A stretch of DNA of 64,000 nucleotides from Anadara kagoshimensis (lineage: Eukaryota > Mollusca > Bivalvia > Arcoida > Arcidae): contig CM037866.1 of assembly GCA_021292105.1 (NCBI GenBank), forward strand, positions 1,783,256 through 1,847,255, read 5' to 3'. Under the pieces are notes generated by a model. It worked only from the letters and a program-made list of their open reading frames with translations. It was not told the DNA's origin and did not search any database. Position numbers and translations under genes: made by a program. Shown here piece after piece: positions 49,768 to 61,563 of this stretch. Numbering within the stretch: the stretch's first letter is position 1; the number at the start of each line of letters is the position of its first letter.

Positions 49768-52105
49768 ATGCGTGTGTCATTTTCTACACCGTTCGTTTAT
49801 GATTTAACTAAATGAAGAAAAAACTTATAGTTGATACTTATAGCTTCAATCCAATGTTTGAATGATACTATGGGGGGATTTACTTATATATATCGAGTTG
49901 TTATTGATGTTTTTCAAAATCAATCTAAACAGAATCAACTTATACCACAACATCTATGTAGAGACATACAGTCAAACCTGTCTGTGAAGGCCACCAAAGG
50001 GAACAAGTAAAAGTGGCTTTTATGGACAGATGGCCTTTATATACATGTTCAAATAATATGAATACAGAACAATTGAGGTACAATTCTTCTGGCCTTTATA
50101 ACAGATGACCCTTATATAGAGGTGCCCTTTAAGGCAGGTTGTACTGTATGTGTATTACAACGGGATACGACCAATCACAGTAACACAGAAAACAGTACAA
50201 CATAAAAAACTAAACAAATAAAATGGTTCTTATAATCCTAAACTCTCATTACTAATCCATCTCGATCCTAACAATCCTTCACAATCCATCTCGGTCCTAA
50301 CAATCCTTCTCAATCCTAACAATCCTTCTCAATCCATCTCGATCCTAACAATCCTTCTCAATCCTAACAATCCTTCTCAATCCATCTCGATCCTAACAAT
50401 CCTTCTCAATCCTAACAATCCTTCTCAATCCATCTCGATCCTAACAATCCTTCTCAATCCTTCTCAATCCTAACAATCCTTCTCAATCCATCTCGATCCT
50501 AACAATCCTTCTCGATTCTAACAATCCTTCTCAATCCATCTCGATCCTAACAATTTTTCTCAATCCATCTCGATCCTAACATACCTTCTCAATCCATCTC
50601 GATCCTAACAATCCTTCTCAATCCATCTCGATCCTAACAATCCTTCTCAATCCATCTCGATCCTAACAATCCTTCTCAATCCATCTCGATCCTAACAATC
50701 CTTCTCAATCCATCTCGATCCTAACAATCCTCAATCCATCTTGATCCTAACAATCCTTCTCGATCCTAACAATCCTTCTCAATCCATCTCGATCCTAACA
50801 ATCCTTCTCAATCCATCTCGATCCTAACAATCCATCTCGATTCTAACAATCCTTCACAATCCATCTCGATCCTAACAATCCTTCTCAATCCATCTCGATC
50901 CTAACAATCCTTCTCAATCCATCTCGATCCTAACAATCCTTCTCAATCCATCTCGATCCTAACAATCCTTCTCGATCCTAACAATCCTTCTCGCTCCTAA
51001 TGATCTTTTTCAGTCCTTACACTCTCTATTATCCCTAGCAGTGTTTTCCAGTCTTTATGGTCCCTCGTAGCCCTAACAATTCTTCTCTGTCCTAACATTT
51101 CTTCTTCGTTCTTCTCGCATCCCATCTCAGCTTAATCAATCTCTATTAGGGCCCGAATACTCCCTCTTATTCTAAATAATCTCCCCGGTTGTAATAACGA
51201 GCCCCTTCAGTCCTGATAAACACCTGATAAGTCCTTACTCTCCATGTATATTCCCTATCAGCCCTAACAATCCCTATCAATTATAATAATCCCCTTAGCT
51301 CAAACCGCCTATTCAGCTCTGATAATCTCCTCAACCTTTACAATCCCCTCAGCCCCCAACAATCCTTGTCGATCCTTTACAATCCCCTCAGCCCCCAACA
51401 ATCCTTGTCGATCCTTAACAATCCACTCAGCCCCCAACAATCCTTGTCGATCCTTTACAACCCCTTTCAATTCACATCACTGATGAATTTGAGTTCTTTT
51501 ATTATTCTAAACAACCCCTTTCAGTTCTAACAATCCCTATTATTTTCTTTATAAGCTCCTAACAATCCCTATCATTTTATTTATAAGCTCCTAACAATCC
51601 CTATCATTTTATTTATAAGCTCCTAACAATCATGTATTGAAGTGTACACTGGATATTGTCGATCACATTTCAACCACATTGTTCAATTAAGGTGATGTAT
51701 AATCCGTATGACAATTACTTTTTGTGTATTAAAGCGAACACCAGACATTGCTGATATTTTATCACATTGTACATTTCAGATGATTTGTAATCTTTCTGAC
51801 AGTTGCTTTCCTTTGTTTTATGTATTGATGGGTACATCGGATATTGTTGTTATTTGTATCACATTGTATATTTCAGGTGATTCGTATTCTCTGTCTGACA
51901 GTTATTTTACTTTCTGTATTCACGGTCATAAATGGAAAGAATCACGTAAGTACACAGTTAGAGCGAGAGAGAGAGAGAGGGGTAATATCTATTGTTACAG
52001 AAATCCGTTCGCAGATATCAAGAAACAACCTGCAAAGTTATCTCTCATTTTCTAAGTTAATATAATATAATATATGTATGCGTAAATACAGGTCGTTCTC
52101 TCCCG

Positions 52106-52169
<64 letters not shown>

Positions 52170-55100
52170 CGAAGTTTACAGAAATGCTGAGCAACCTATA
52201 GTTTTGGATGAAATGTATTGATGACATTGTTGACTTGATATAATTTGAGGTAAAAGGATCGACACTAATAAGGTCCTATTTAACGTTTAAACAACAATAT
52301 TTGTTCAGATGGATATAAAGCTGTATCAGACGGGTGACGTCTGAACGTAAAACAACGTTATTCCAAAGATTTGTGTCTTTAACGTTTTCCAAATAGGTCC
52401 AAACAAACGTTATCGGTCGCGTACAATGGTTTATTGAGCCTGGATTAAAGTAGATAGAAAATGAATCTAAAGTATATGCCATGTACCATGACCATATCAC
52501 AGCGAGCCACTATACGTTGATGTACTGATTGGTGGAAATTGAGTTACCATACCTCAACTACTTTATCACTAGAGGCAGCTTATATATGCCTCAAGCAAAG
52601 GATCAACGATTTTCATCTTCTTTTTAAATTTTGTGAAATTCAAAATCTAAAGGATCAAGCCAACGACTAAAATACAGGAATGGAATCAATTGGAGCACAA
52701 CTCGGCTTTTTTACGTATTACCCCGCGTATAAAACGAGCTACCACGGAAAAGTCCCTATCGATCTTCCATTAGTTTGAATGTTAGGAGATTCCAACGAAG
52801 GGAGTAGTGTCATGACGTATATTGTGTGAAAACAAAATTAAATGGGAGGAGACAAAAAGAAATGAGTATAAAATCATTTAAATCAATGTATCATTCTTAA
52901 CACTCCTTTTAATCTGGAGTAAACAACGCGTATCATACATGGATATGGAGCTAACGGCGCGTATCATACATGGATATGGAGCTAACGGCGCGTATCATAC
53001 ATGGATATGGAGCTAACAGTGCGTATCATACATGGATATGGAGCTATGCATGATAACAAATCATTGTTTTATTTTAATTCTTTTTTAAAATTTTATTTAA
53101 GTAAATTTTGACAGATTATATAACTCTCATCATTTACATCTGTAATATTTGTCTTCCTTTTTATAAGAGGGCGGTAAATTCTTGTAATGTGCATGTAGTT
53201 TGTTTAATGTAAAGTGACTAGAATTATGGACTGTGAAAATATGTAGAAAAACATTATTAACTGTAGTTATGGTAACTGTTAAGCTAGGCATTAGGGCCAG
53301 TCGGTAACACTGTTTACTGTATTCATGGTAACTGTTAAGTCGGGCATCTTAAGACCAGGCTTTATAGTTCAACCTCTGAAATTTCAAGAGAGTTAAAAAA
53401 CCTGAAACTACTCAAAACCTTGTGATTATAAAAATAGATTTTACCAAAAACAATGGGTATTAGAACTGAAAACATAGCAGATGCGCTTGGGGAAGAAATT
53501 TTACAGGTTAACAGGTTTTAAAGGGAAGCGAATTACAACCAAAATGAAGTATTTGACCTCATATAAATGATAAACCATCAAGAAAAATATGTTATTTGTA
53601 TTTTAATAATCTGTTACACAAAAAGAATACAACAAGGATCACTCCTTAACTTTTGGCGAAGAATATTTAAAAATAGATATAAATGGAATGAATAAATGGA
53701 AAAGTATTTATATGTGGCCTGATAATTGTTTTTATGTGATTGATGTAAAACATAATGTATTATAATGAATACAAATGAACTCTATAACAAAAAATAACAA
53801 ATTGACAACTATAATTATTCATCTAAAATACACTAATAACATAGTGTTTTATGTCGGTCAAAAAAAACATTTAGTACAAGTACATTGTATTTAGTTTGGT
53901 TTACGTGTAACCTTCAGTTAAACACAAAACATTCATGAGGTTGAGAAAAAATGAAATGAAAAAAATGTATTTTATGAAATCCATCTAAGGCAATACTTTG
54001 GATGATAAAGAATAGCTTAAGTTTTTGCGAAATTAAAAAAATAGATAATTTTGATGAACAACCTAATGCAGTATTTAAAAATTCTTAGAATCCATAGTTT
54101 TTTACTTATGTTTTTTTCATGGTAACCAATCCTATATTGACTGTTGTTCTACGAAACTGGTTTACATCATAAGCTTTTTTGTGTGTTTTTGAGGAATTTT
54201 TTATTTTAAAATACTTGTTTTTGATACTTTTTATGAACAATGTTTATCTCACAATGGTACACATTGACTCCTGGATTGTAAATATCCATGGAGATGCTTG
54301 ATCCAACAGCAGAAATACCAGCACAATAATTTAAATTAAATTATTATTGAATATGTTTTAATTTAATGCCGGTCCATGCCCTAATCACAATCATAATTCC
54401 TCTTGTATTTTCCTTCCTTGGAATAAGTGAAGTAGTAATTTTATTCATGAATCGGTGTTTTTGTTTTTGATTCTAATGGTACAGACACGGTATTGAAAAG
54501 ATTCCAGAAGCAAAATAAAAACTTTGAAACTAGCAAATTCGGTTAAACACGTGAAATTTCACCAAGGAGAAGAGACCGGGTGCTTCGAAAGGGGTAGCAC
54601 ATCCTGTATAGGTACCTACGCCCGCCAAGTGTACAATAAAAATTGAGAATGAAAGAAACATGGTACTATTGGGCGTCAAAATATACCCTGGGTAATCTTT
54701 GTGAACACATTATCATTAGTATCAATATTCACTTTGAAAACATCATTAATATCAATCATTTTCTTTCTATTGCAGCACAAGAAATTTAGTAAGTATATCT
54801 TTCTGGGAAAATGTCATGTTTATTTCTAATCTTTTAATTTGCGAGTGGTTAAAATGGGCGAAGTAGTATTTTCATTCCCGTGAACGAATATTTCAGACAG
54901 TTATTTTTCGAATAAATAAAATTTTATGATCGAGTGTTTAGGAAAGTCCAGTGTCGATATTATGTGTGGTAAACTAAATATACAATGTAAAATTAGTTCA
55001 TTTTATCATTCTAATCAGTTCTCATTTTTTAAATGAAACATAATCTAACCACGTCTCAGCAATTTTACTAGTCATCCAATACACATAGAAAGCCAACTTT

Positions 55101-58029
55101 ATATTGTTGATTAGTGTTAGTCATGCTGCAGTAACAAGTAACAGGTAATCCCCATTTTACCATTAATCAGTGTATGTTTTAGTCCGGGATATTATAATTA
55201 GCGTTTTAATGAAAAACAAACAAACATACTACTCCTTATCCAAATCACAAACCCAAACACAAAGCAAAAAGCTTGAATCTCCGCCGGAAAATTGGGGCAG
55301 AGTTCTCCGATAAGATATTTGTTTATCTTGCATTGTATTGTTTGTTTCGATCACTTATGTGGTTGTTTTAACTGTATCATAGTACAAATTTTCTTGTCAG
55401 CAACTCTCAGATTTCTGACAAGCCATATAGACCCGATTTCATTCTAATGGGGTTTTGACGGATATACACACATTCAATAAAATCAAAACAAATATACCAG
55501 TTTCTGTTCAAATCACAATCCGCAAAAAAATTCTTTGACAACTAACAAGTTAAATTAATAACGTTAACCTCCACCAGTGAGGAGAGACCGGTGTCAAGTC
55601 GTCATTAAACAGAAGAGGACCAAACATTCGTCGTCAATGACTAGAAGTAGATTTAGTTTTATATTCATTAATTTTTTTTACTTTTTTGTATCATAGTACA
55701 AATTTTCTTGTCAGCAACTCTCAGATTTCAGACTAGACATGTAGACCCGATTTATTTCTGGCGGATATACACACATTCAGAACAGAAATGCCAGTGTTTG
55801 TTCAAATCAGAATCCAGAAAGAAAACTTAATTCTTTAAAATTCTTCAAGTTAAATTAATCACGTAAACATCCACGAAGGAAGTGAGGTAGGAGCTTCAGT
55901 CTTCATTAAACAGAAGAGGACCAAACATTCGCCGTTACTGACCATAGACTAAGTTTTATATTCATTTATTTTTACTTTTTATAGAAGTAACATGCGGTTC
56001 TCATTTCTGTAAAGCTGGGAGAGAATGTGTAGATGTTCTGGGTAAACCTAAATGCCAGTGTGTAAAGTTCTGTCCCACACATTCTCACAGGGTGTGTGGT
56101 AGTGACGGAAAAACGTACCATAACATCTGCCAACTTCATAGAACAGCATGCGTTGAAAAACGTAAAATACATGTGGATTATCGCGGGCCATGTAAAAGTA
56201 AGTTAATTAATATGTAGTTATTACATATTATACCAGTTTTAATTTTACAGCACTAGACGGCCGTTTCAGAATACAATTTCTCATCAGTAAATTGTTTTCA
56301 AAATGTTGAAAAGATACCCAAAGGACCAAAATATTTTTACCAAATTTAGCTAAAGAAATACTTTGCATGAAGGCGTATTCCTTAGTTTTTTTTATTAATT
56401 TCAAATTTTAACTAGTAGTCAATTTAGACAATAGTATATTTCTGACAATAATATACAATTATTGCCTTCTGAATTTGTCTTATTGATATAGTTCAATGAA
56501 ACACCCATATCTATACCATCACCGCCAACTGTACTTTTGAGTTCACCAGTTTACCAAGTGTCTTTTCAGTTGTCTGCTGTTTTATTATGCACCTGTATTG
56601 ATTGTGTTTTAATTACATTGGTTGTTAATATATATTAGCATACGTTTTAAATTTCAAATTTCCTTCTGCTTCACTATAATGTCACTAAGTTTATATCTGG
56701 CCATTTGTAAGGACACTTAATATAATATTGATAACCAAACACATTATTATCTTACAGACTAACAAAAATATTTAGATTTAAAAAAAAAACAATAAATTTC
56801 AATCATGGAAAGTCTTTGGGAAAGGAATAATTGTGAAAAGGGAATCAGTCATTGGTAATGAAAAGTATGAATTTAAAACAAACATACTAATCCATGTCTT
56901 AACCCGAGGCAAAGTAAAAACTTTGAAGCTGGAAAATAGAGTTAAACACATGAACTTTCACCGGGGAATTGGGGTTGGGTGTTCCAGAAGGGTAATCATA
57001 AACGAGGAATAATAGGAAAGAAATCAAAACCTGAACCTTTTGATTTTAACGTTCATTTATATAGCTACTATATGGAGGACGATTCAAAAGAAGAAGTCAG
57101 CAACAAAACCCAAAAGACCTGTAGCATGTTACCAAGTAGAACGTGATGAGCTTCACATGATATTAGTCAGGTGGATGTACTCCATGGCAACAACTAATAA
57201 ATGGGTAAAACGAGGTATGTTTATAGGGAACAAATGAAGATAATAAATAATAGATATAGAATTATATGAATTATGAGTATGATTAACGTTATTATTATTA
57301 TTATTATTTTATTGTAATTATTATTAAAAGTTATTCATTTAACAACAAAAAGTAACGTTTATAGAGTTTTTGCATTTCAACTTTATTACAAATTGTCTTA
57401 TATTATTATTCTGAGGGCACGCGTAGACCGTGGGTGGGTTCAAGCTCTTATCGTGTTGTGATAGCATGTCCTTGAAGAAGACATTAAATTTTATATTACC
57501 ACCCAGATGCCCGATGAATGGATATATTACCTTGTGATGGACTAACTTGTCTTCAAATAGATTTTATTGACGCTTCGTGCATGAAACCCAATAAACACCC
57601 AGCTAATAATGATTCGGGCAGTCTTTTAATTTATAAGGTGTATTATCTCAATTAATTCAGATTTCTTAAAATCTTTTTAAATTAAAAAACTGATGATGCA
57701 AGGAAATATAAATTAATGAAGAAAGAAGAAATTAATTAAGAAACCCTAAAATAGTTTGTAATAAATTAATGTCTGCATAAAATAATAAGGGAGATAACTC
57801 TCAAATATATCAGTAATATTTGTTTTGATTCTTGTTTTTTAGATGAAATGTTGAACGATTTAGAAACAAATCTTTTTAAAATGTGTGATTTGGACCATGA
57901 TGGATATGTATTTCCAGCGAATTGTTAATGTGTACGGAACGAAACGACAGCAAAACAATCAGCAGCGAAATGAAGACACACAGGTGAACAGAGACATATA
58001 AACGTATACACGAACACAACACATTAACA

Positions 58030-58070
<41 letters not shown>

Positions 58071-60594
58071 TCTTATCTTCTCTCTCCAATAGAATGCAGT
58101 TTGTAGCTGAAACATATGTTCTTTGGCAAAGAACACACAATGAATGTAACAAACAAATACGTCCTATCATTATCAGAAAACATCTGATTCTGAACGAGCT
58201 ATGGATATACCGAGAGTGTTTTCTTTATAATTTACTTGTCAATTACATATTATACCAGTTTTAATTTTACAGCACTAGACGACCGTTTCGGAATACAATT
58301 CCTCATCAGTAGTGCTTGGACCAAAATTATGAAACCAAAATTTTGAAGATGTTGAAAAACTACCCAAAGGACCAAAATATTTTTACCAAATTAAGCTAAG
58401 GAAATAATTTGCATTAGGGAGTATACCTTAGTTTTTGAAAAATTTCAGTTTTAATTTTACAGCACTGGACGGCCGTTTCGGAATACAATTCCTCATCAGT
58501 AGTGCTTGGACCAAAATTATTTTGAAGAGGTAGAAAAGCTACCCAGGACCAAACTTTATTTTACCAAATTAAGCTAAGGAAATACTTTGCATGAAGGATT
58601 TGATTATTTGTTACAAGATAATATATAGGGCAAGATATAATTCTTTTTATATGTTTGGTAAAATTGATACTAATATTGATTCTGTTTTAACAGAGAACTT
58701 TGCATAGATGCCATTATTGACATGGGAGACAAAAATGACGACTGGAAATTTAACGTAGAAGAATTCAAACATGTATTAACAAAGATTTTAAACCACCGAC
58801 ATCAAGTAAGTAATTTTGTGATTAAGAACTATGACATCATTTATTTTGGTGGTTTCAATTTTTTGGTTCTTTTTGGAAAAAAAATCTTTTCTTGCAGTGA
58901 TGAATCAGTTACTTGTATTACTAATTCCAATGACATGTTAATTTCTGAGGCAGGGTGCCCGTGGAAACAACATTAACACAAGTGCTATAACCACGTCACT
59001 GGTTACAATTTTACCATTACATCCATTTCCAGCTCAAAATTGCGAGTTTCCTCATCAGTGATCCAAATCCATTGGTCTCTCCTTGTTTGTCTGGTTCTTT
59101 TATTGTTTCGTTACTCATTGGCTGTTGTCAAATACATGTTTTTTCAGTTCTGTTTTGATTTTTCCTTTTTCTATGCACATTTACTTTGGCACCAATAAAT
59201 TTGCTCTGGTCTAAAGCTCTAAGTTTATTTTACCTGTCTTTCTTCATTTGTTTTAGAATGCTCACTGAAGAAAGCAAGTTATGAAGATGGATATGAAATA
59301 GGATTTCATTGTAACACATGGTAAAGTAAAACAATTAATATTTGTTTTAGAGTATATTGTAGCGGTTTTTTCTTAGCGAACTTTAACTACAGTTCATAAG
59401 ACAAAACTTTGAATTGCTTTTTTGTTCGTTTTGAATATTACAGTTGCTTCACTGGCTGCTTGAAACAGTGTCACATTTCTTCTGGTATGGTTACTTATTA
59501 TATATGGTTTTGTAGAATTTATAAAAAAAAATTAAGAATCAGATAATTTTGATGAACAATTTTATTTTATGTGATGTGGTATATTTAAAAATCAAGGTAG
59601 TTAAAGTTTTTTTTCTATTTATGTTTTTCTATGAATATCAAATGTCTTTTGTCCTGTGATTTCAACATGGGCCCAAATATTTATTTCAGAGTTCATTATT
59701 GTTGTAAAATTTTCTTTAATGTTTCAGTGTTTGTGCTTGTGGTAAGTGGGTATGTGCATCAGCCTCCTGTGGTAAGGACAACACACTCAATGAAGGTAAG
59801 AACACTAAATGCCCCCATCCTGTTGAAATAAAGAGCAAACATACAAATTCATTTATGTAAGATCTTTGAAATTGACAAATCAGGTTAAACACTTTAGTTT
59901 CCACCAGGGAAGTGAGATCAGGTGCTCAGAAAGGGTAACCAGCTCCTGTGAAGTTAGCTATACTCGTCATGTGAATGAAAGAAACACTGAAGTTTGGGAT
60001 GTCAAATATATCCAGAGTAAATAGGTTTGTGTCTTAGCCCTCTATATGATCAATGATTGTAGGAAACTCCACCTCAATCATCTGCATTTTCACATTTTAA
60101 TGGATGTTTTTATAATCAATTTGCTTTACGTCTTTATTTATTTATTTTTATTTTTTTGAGCTTCGTATTCATGTCTTAAGCTAAATTTCAAGTTTTCAGT
60201 GTTTTTGCTTAGCTTTTTGTGTTGTGATTTGAGCATGGACCGGCAGGTTTGTGTTTCATTATTCCCTCTTGTTTTCTGGTTTTGTAGGTTAACTGGTTTT
60301 TATATAACAACCTATGGTTCATTAAACATAAAAAATTTCCCTTACCTTGACCTTTGTGAGTTTGCCTTGCTTTATGGATTGTGATTTGAACATGGCCTGG
60401 TATCCTTGTTTTCAATTATTTATTTCTATTTTCCTAATTTTATAGGTCAACTACATAAAGGAAGGTTGCCAGGTAACAAGATGGTGAAGAAATTTCTGAA
60501 GGGTTTTATTGCCAGTGATCTTGTACAGATAAAGAAAGTACAGCGAGAGTACAGGAAAACTCATTACAAGTATACACATCACAAGAAATTCTAA
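49628..60594 (+). CDS. FSTL1: Follistatin-like 1 (follistatin-related protein 1), ten coding exons
   Basis: Exons: 49628-49633, 51877-51945, 54776-54788, 55985-56197, 57065-57214, 57843-57983, 58694-58809, 59257-59320, 59728-59795, 60446-60594. All have GT/AG introns and matching phases. The assembled length is 989 nt, one base short of 330 codons (329 residues plus stop; human FSTL1 has 308 residues). Parts in order: signal peptide (MAVIRILCLTVILLSVF), follistatin/Kazal domain with CGSHFCKAGREC and VCGSDGKTYHNICQLHR (residues about 32-99), CYQVERDELH block, EF-hand 1 (DLDHDGYV..), EF-hand 2 (DKNDDWKFNVEE), a Cys-rich VWC-like end (VCACGKWVCASASC) and a Lys/Tyr/His-rich tail. FSTL1 is a secreted SPARC-family glycoprotein that modulates BMP/TGF-beta signalling in vertebrates. 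An alternative start at 51844 would read MLLFVSHCIFQ straight into exon 2; the spliced ATGGCG start is preferred because its donor is perfect. Confidence 0.9.
49699..49775. repeat. (TC)n then (TG)n microsatellite
   Basis: A long TC run followed by tgtgtgtatgcgtgtg in FSTL1 intron 1. Confidence 0.95.
50230..51005. repeat. Minisatellite, 29-bp unit, about 25 copies
   Basis: The unit joins aatccttctc, aatccatctcg and atcctaac. Related short pieces (ctaacaatcc) carry on, degraded, to about 51640. It lies in FSTL1 intron 1. Confidence 0.92.
51340..51462. repeat. Minisatellite, about 38-bp unit, three copies
   Basis: The unit contains ctcagcccccaacaatcc and ttgtcgatcctttacaa. Confidence 0.85.
51535..51632. 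repeat. Minisatellite, about 33-bp unit, three copies
   Basis: The unit contains aacaatccctatcatttta and tttataagctccta. Confidence 0.85.
52105..52170. repeat. (GATT)n microsatellite
   Basis: About 16 GATT units with one change, in FSTL1 intron 2. Confidence 0.95.
52171..54775. other. FSTL1 intron 2, mostly unique sequence
   Basis: It holds a four-copy 31-bp repeat at 52925-53050 (gcgtatcatacatggatatg plus gagctaacggc). It also has two copies of a segment around tatggtaactgttaag (about 53268-53345) and an inverted repeat X copy at 54470-54640. No coding feature was found. Confidence 0.6.
55376..55975. repeat. Tandem duplication of about 300 bp directly before the Kazal exon
   Basis: The segments 55376-55685 and 55686-55975 both begin tcatagtacaaattttcttg, and both contain ccgattt, gatatacacacattca and taaacagaagaggaccaaac. 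Divergence is visible, with several small indels. Both include an inverted repeat X piece. Confidence 0.85.
55985..56197 (+). CDS. FSTL1: FSTL1 exon 4: follistatin/Kazal domain
   Basis: A 213-nt exon encoding the whole ten-Cys follistatin-type module (CGSHFCKAGREC, CQCVKFCPTHSHRVCGSDG, CQLHRTACVEK, DYRGPC). The spacing matches vertebrate FSTL1 almost residue for residue. Phase 1 on both sides. Confidence 0.95.
56215..56390 (+). repeat. Repeat 'Y', copy in FSTL1 intron 4
   Basis: It begins tattacatattataccagt about 20 bases after the exon 4 donor and continues ttttacagcactagacgg and ccgtttcagaatacaattt. Confidence 0.75.
56391..57064. other. Remainder of FSTL1 intron 4
   Basis: AT-rich. The only feature seen is an inverted repeat X copy at about 56870-57000. 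Confidence 0.6.
57065..57214 (+). CDS. FSTL1: FSTL1 exon 5: CYQ-RDEL region
   Basis: A 150-nt exon, phase 1 on both sides. A basic linker (QKKKSATKPKRP) is followed by VACYQVERDELHMILVRWM, which matches VVCYQSNRDELRRRIIQWL of vertebrate FSTL1. Confidence 0.92.
57238..57842. other. FSTL1 intron 5
   Basis: An (ATT)n tract at 57291-57312 and a segment at about 57415-57560 with gtgggtgggttcaagctc, which might be a weak SINE-like remnant. Nothing else is seen. Confidence 0.45.
57843..57983 (+). CDS. FSTL1: FSTL1 exon 6: first EF-hand, one base apparently missing
   Basis: It enters in phase 1 and reads DEMLNDLETNLFKMCDLDHD, then GYV, then hits a stop nine codons later. After the TTT at 57911-57913, the frame one base over reads SSELLMCTERNDSKTISSEM. 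This aligns with vertebrate FSTL1 (SSEFLKFVEQNETA) and exits in the phase that exon 7 needs. A single T missing from the run would give a canonical 12-residue EF loop ending in Glu. Confidence 0.8.
58035..58066. repeat. (TC)n microsatellite
   Basis: A TC run about 50 bases after the exon 6 donor. Confidence 0.95.
58243..58600 (+). repeat. Two tandem copies of repeat 'Y' in FSTL1 intron 6
   Basis: Copies 58243-58420 and 58440-58600 share ttttaattttacagcact, ggaatacaattcctcatcag, tagtgcttggaccaaaatta and taccaaattaagctaagg. The second lacks the tattacatattatacc head. Confidence 0.82.
58694..58809 (+). CDS. FSTL1: FSTL1 exon 7: second EF-hand-like region
   Basis: It encodes ELCIDAIIDMGDKNDDWKF and NVEEFKHVLTKIL. 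As in vertebrate FSTL1, Trp replaces the usual Gly at loop position 6. Two donors overlap in caagtaagtaatt. The second (after 58809) is chosen because it joins in phase 1 to give KC at the exon 8 start. Confidence 0.88.
59257..59320 (+). CDS. FSTL1: FSTL1 exon 8
   Basis: A 64-nt exon encoding (K)CSLKKASYEDGYEIGFHCNT(C), matching [20 protein letters not shown] of vertebrate FSTL1. Confidence 0.88.
59444..59484 (+). CDS. Possible alternative Cys-rich exon of FSTL1
   Basis: A 41-nt segment flanked by tattacag and gtatgg, encoding (C)CFTGCLKQCHISS(G). It enters in phase 2 and leaves in phase 1, exactly like the accepted exon at 59728-59795. It could therefore replace that exon but cannot sit before it. 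It may be an alternative exon, a decayed duplicate, or chance. Confidence 0.25.
59728..59795 (+). CDS. FSTL1: FSTL1 exon 9: Cys-rich VWC-like segment
   Basis: A 68-nt exon encoding (C)VCACGKWVCASASCGKDN, close to VCACGNWVCTAMTCDGKN of vertebrate FSTL1. It enters in phase 2 and leaves in phase 1. Confidence 0.93.
59796..60445. other. FSTL1 last intron
   Basis: It holds repeat X copies in both orientations: inverted at 59815-59965, direct at about 60180-60260 and 60360-60415. No exon-like segment is seen. Confidence 0.6.
60446..60594 (+). CDS. FSTL1: FSTL1 last coding exon
   Basis: It encodes QLHKGRLPGNKMVKKFLKG and ends YTHHKKF then TAA. This basic tail replaces the Glu/Lys-rich tail of vertebrate FSTL1 and is not conserved with it. 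The exon is placed by acceptor tttatag, phase and total length. Confidence 0.78.
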
Positions 60595-61080
60595 TATGAA
60601 AAAGGAGCTCAAATGAAACAGACGAGAAGAGAAAAAAATCTGTTACATCATTGACCTTATGCATATCATAAAATTGAAAACAATTTATCATCTGATGATT
60701 TATAGACACGATTGTCTAACATGTTGGGCAAGTCTTTTCTTGGAATATTTTAATAATGCACTCGACTATATTTTAGTCATAATATTTACATTTGTGATGT
60801 TTTATTGCATTAAACGCAGTACGAGATTAAATGTAATTATAAGAGTATAATTACTAGCTAAAAATGTCATTTATTTCTTGAATTTGCCTATACTCGTGGC
60901 GTCATTGATTGGCTTTTTCAGAGAATGTAAATGCATATCATACACGACAGTTTAAATTGATTTCAAGATTAAAAAACATAGGATTTACAAAAAAGCTAGT
61001 TTCCAGTATTGATTAAAGAAAATTATGTCTTTTGTAAATTTGTTTTTGTTTATCGTTACCTTTATGTTTAGCTTACACAA

Positions 61081-61086
61081 AATAAA
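61081..61086 (+). terminator. FSTL1: FSTL1 poly(A) signal, proximal
   Basis: AATAAA about 490 bases after the stop codon, inside copy 1 of the duplicated 3' region. Confidence 0.55.
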
Positions 61087-61557
61087 CATTTTACAAATTT
61101 ATATTTGCCAGCAATCTGCTTTCCTTGTTCACTGAGGATGGTACTTACCTTTAATAAAATTTACCTATAACCCTCTTATGGAAAATATGTATGAAGTGAA
61201 AAACAGTAGATGACAAAAATGTGGTTAAAATACTAAACAAAACAACTTCTGCAACGAAAATTAAGAATAACACAACTAAAATTGGAGTATATCATTGATA
61301 AAAAAATTCTTGCATTTGCCTGTACTTGTGACGTCATTAATGGCTTTTTTCAGAGATTGCAAATACATATCGTACAAGACAGTGTTTTACATTCATTTCA
61401 GGATTAAGAAACATAGGATTTTCTTAAAATGCAAAATGTAAATATTTCAAAATCCTAAAAATATAACGGCTGAGTAATGACTACAGTTTTCAGTATGAAT
61501 AAAAAAGATTGTTTTTTGTAAATATGCTTTCAGTTTCTTTATGTTTAAGTTGCACAA

Positions 61558-61563
61558 AATAAA
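61558..61563 (+). terminator. FSTL1: FSTL1 poly(A) signal, distal duplicate
   Basis: AATAAA in the matching place of copy 2, about 477 bases after the first. Confidence 0.45.
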
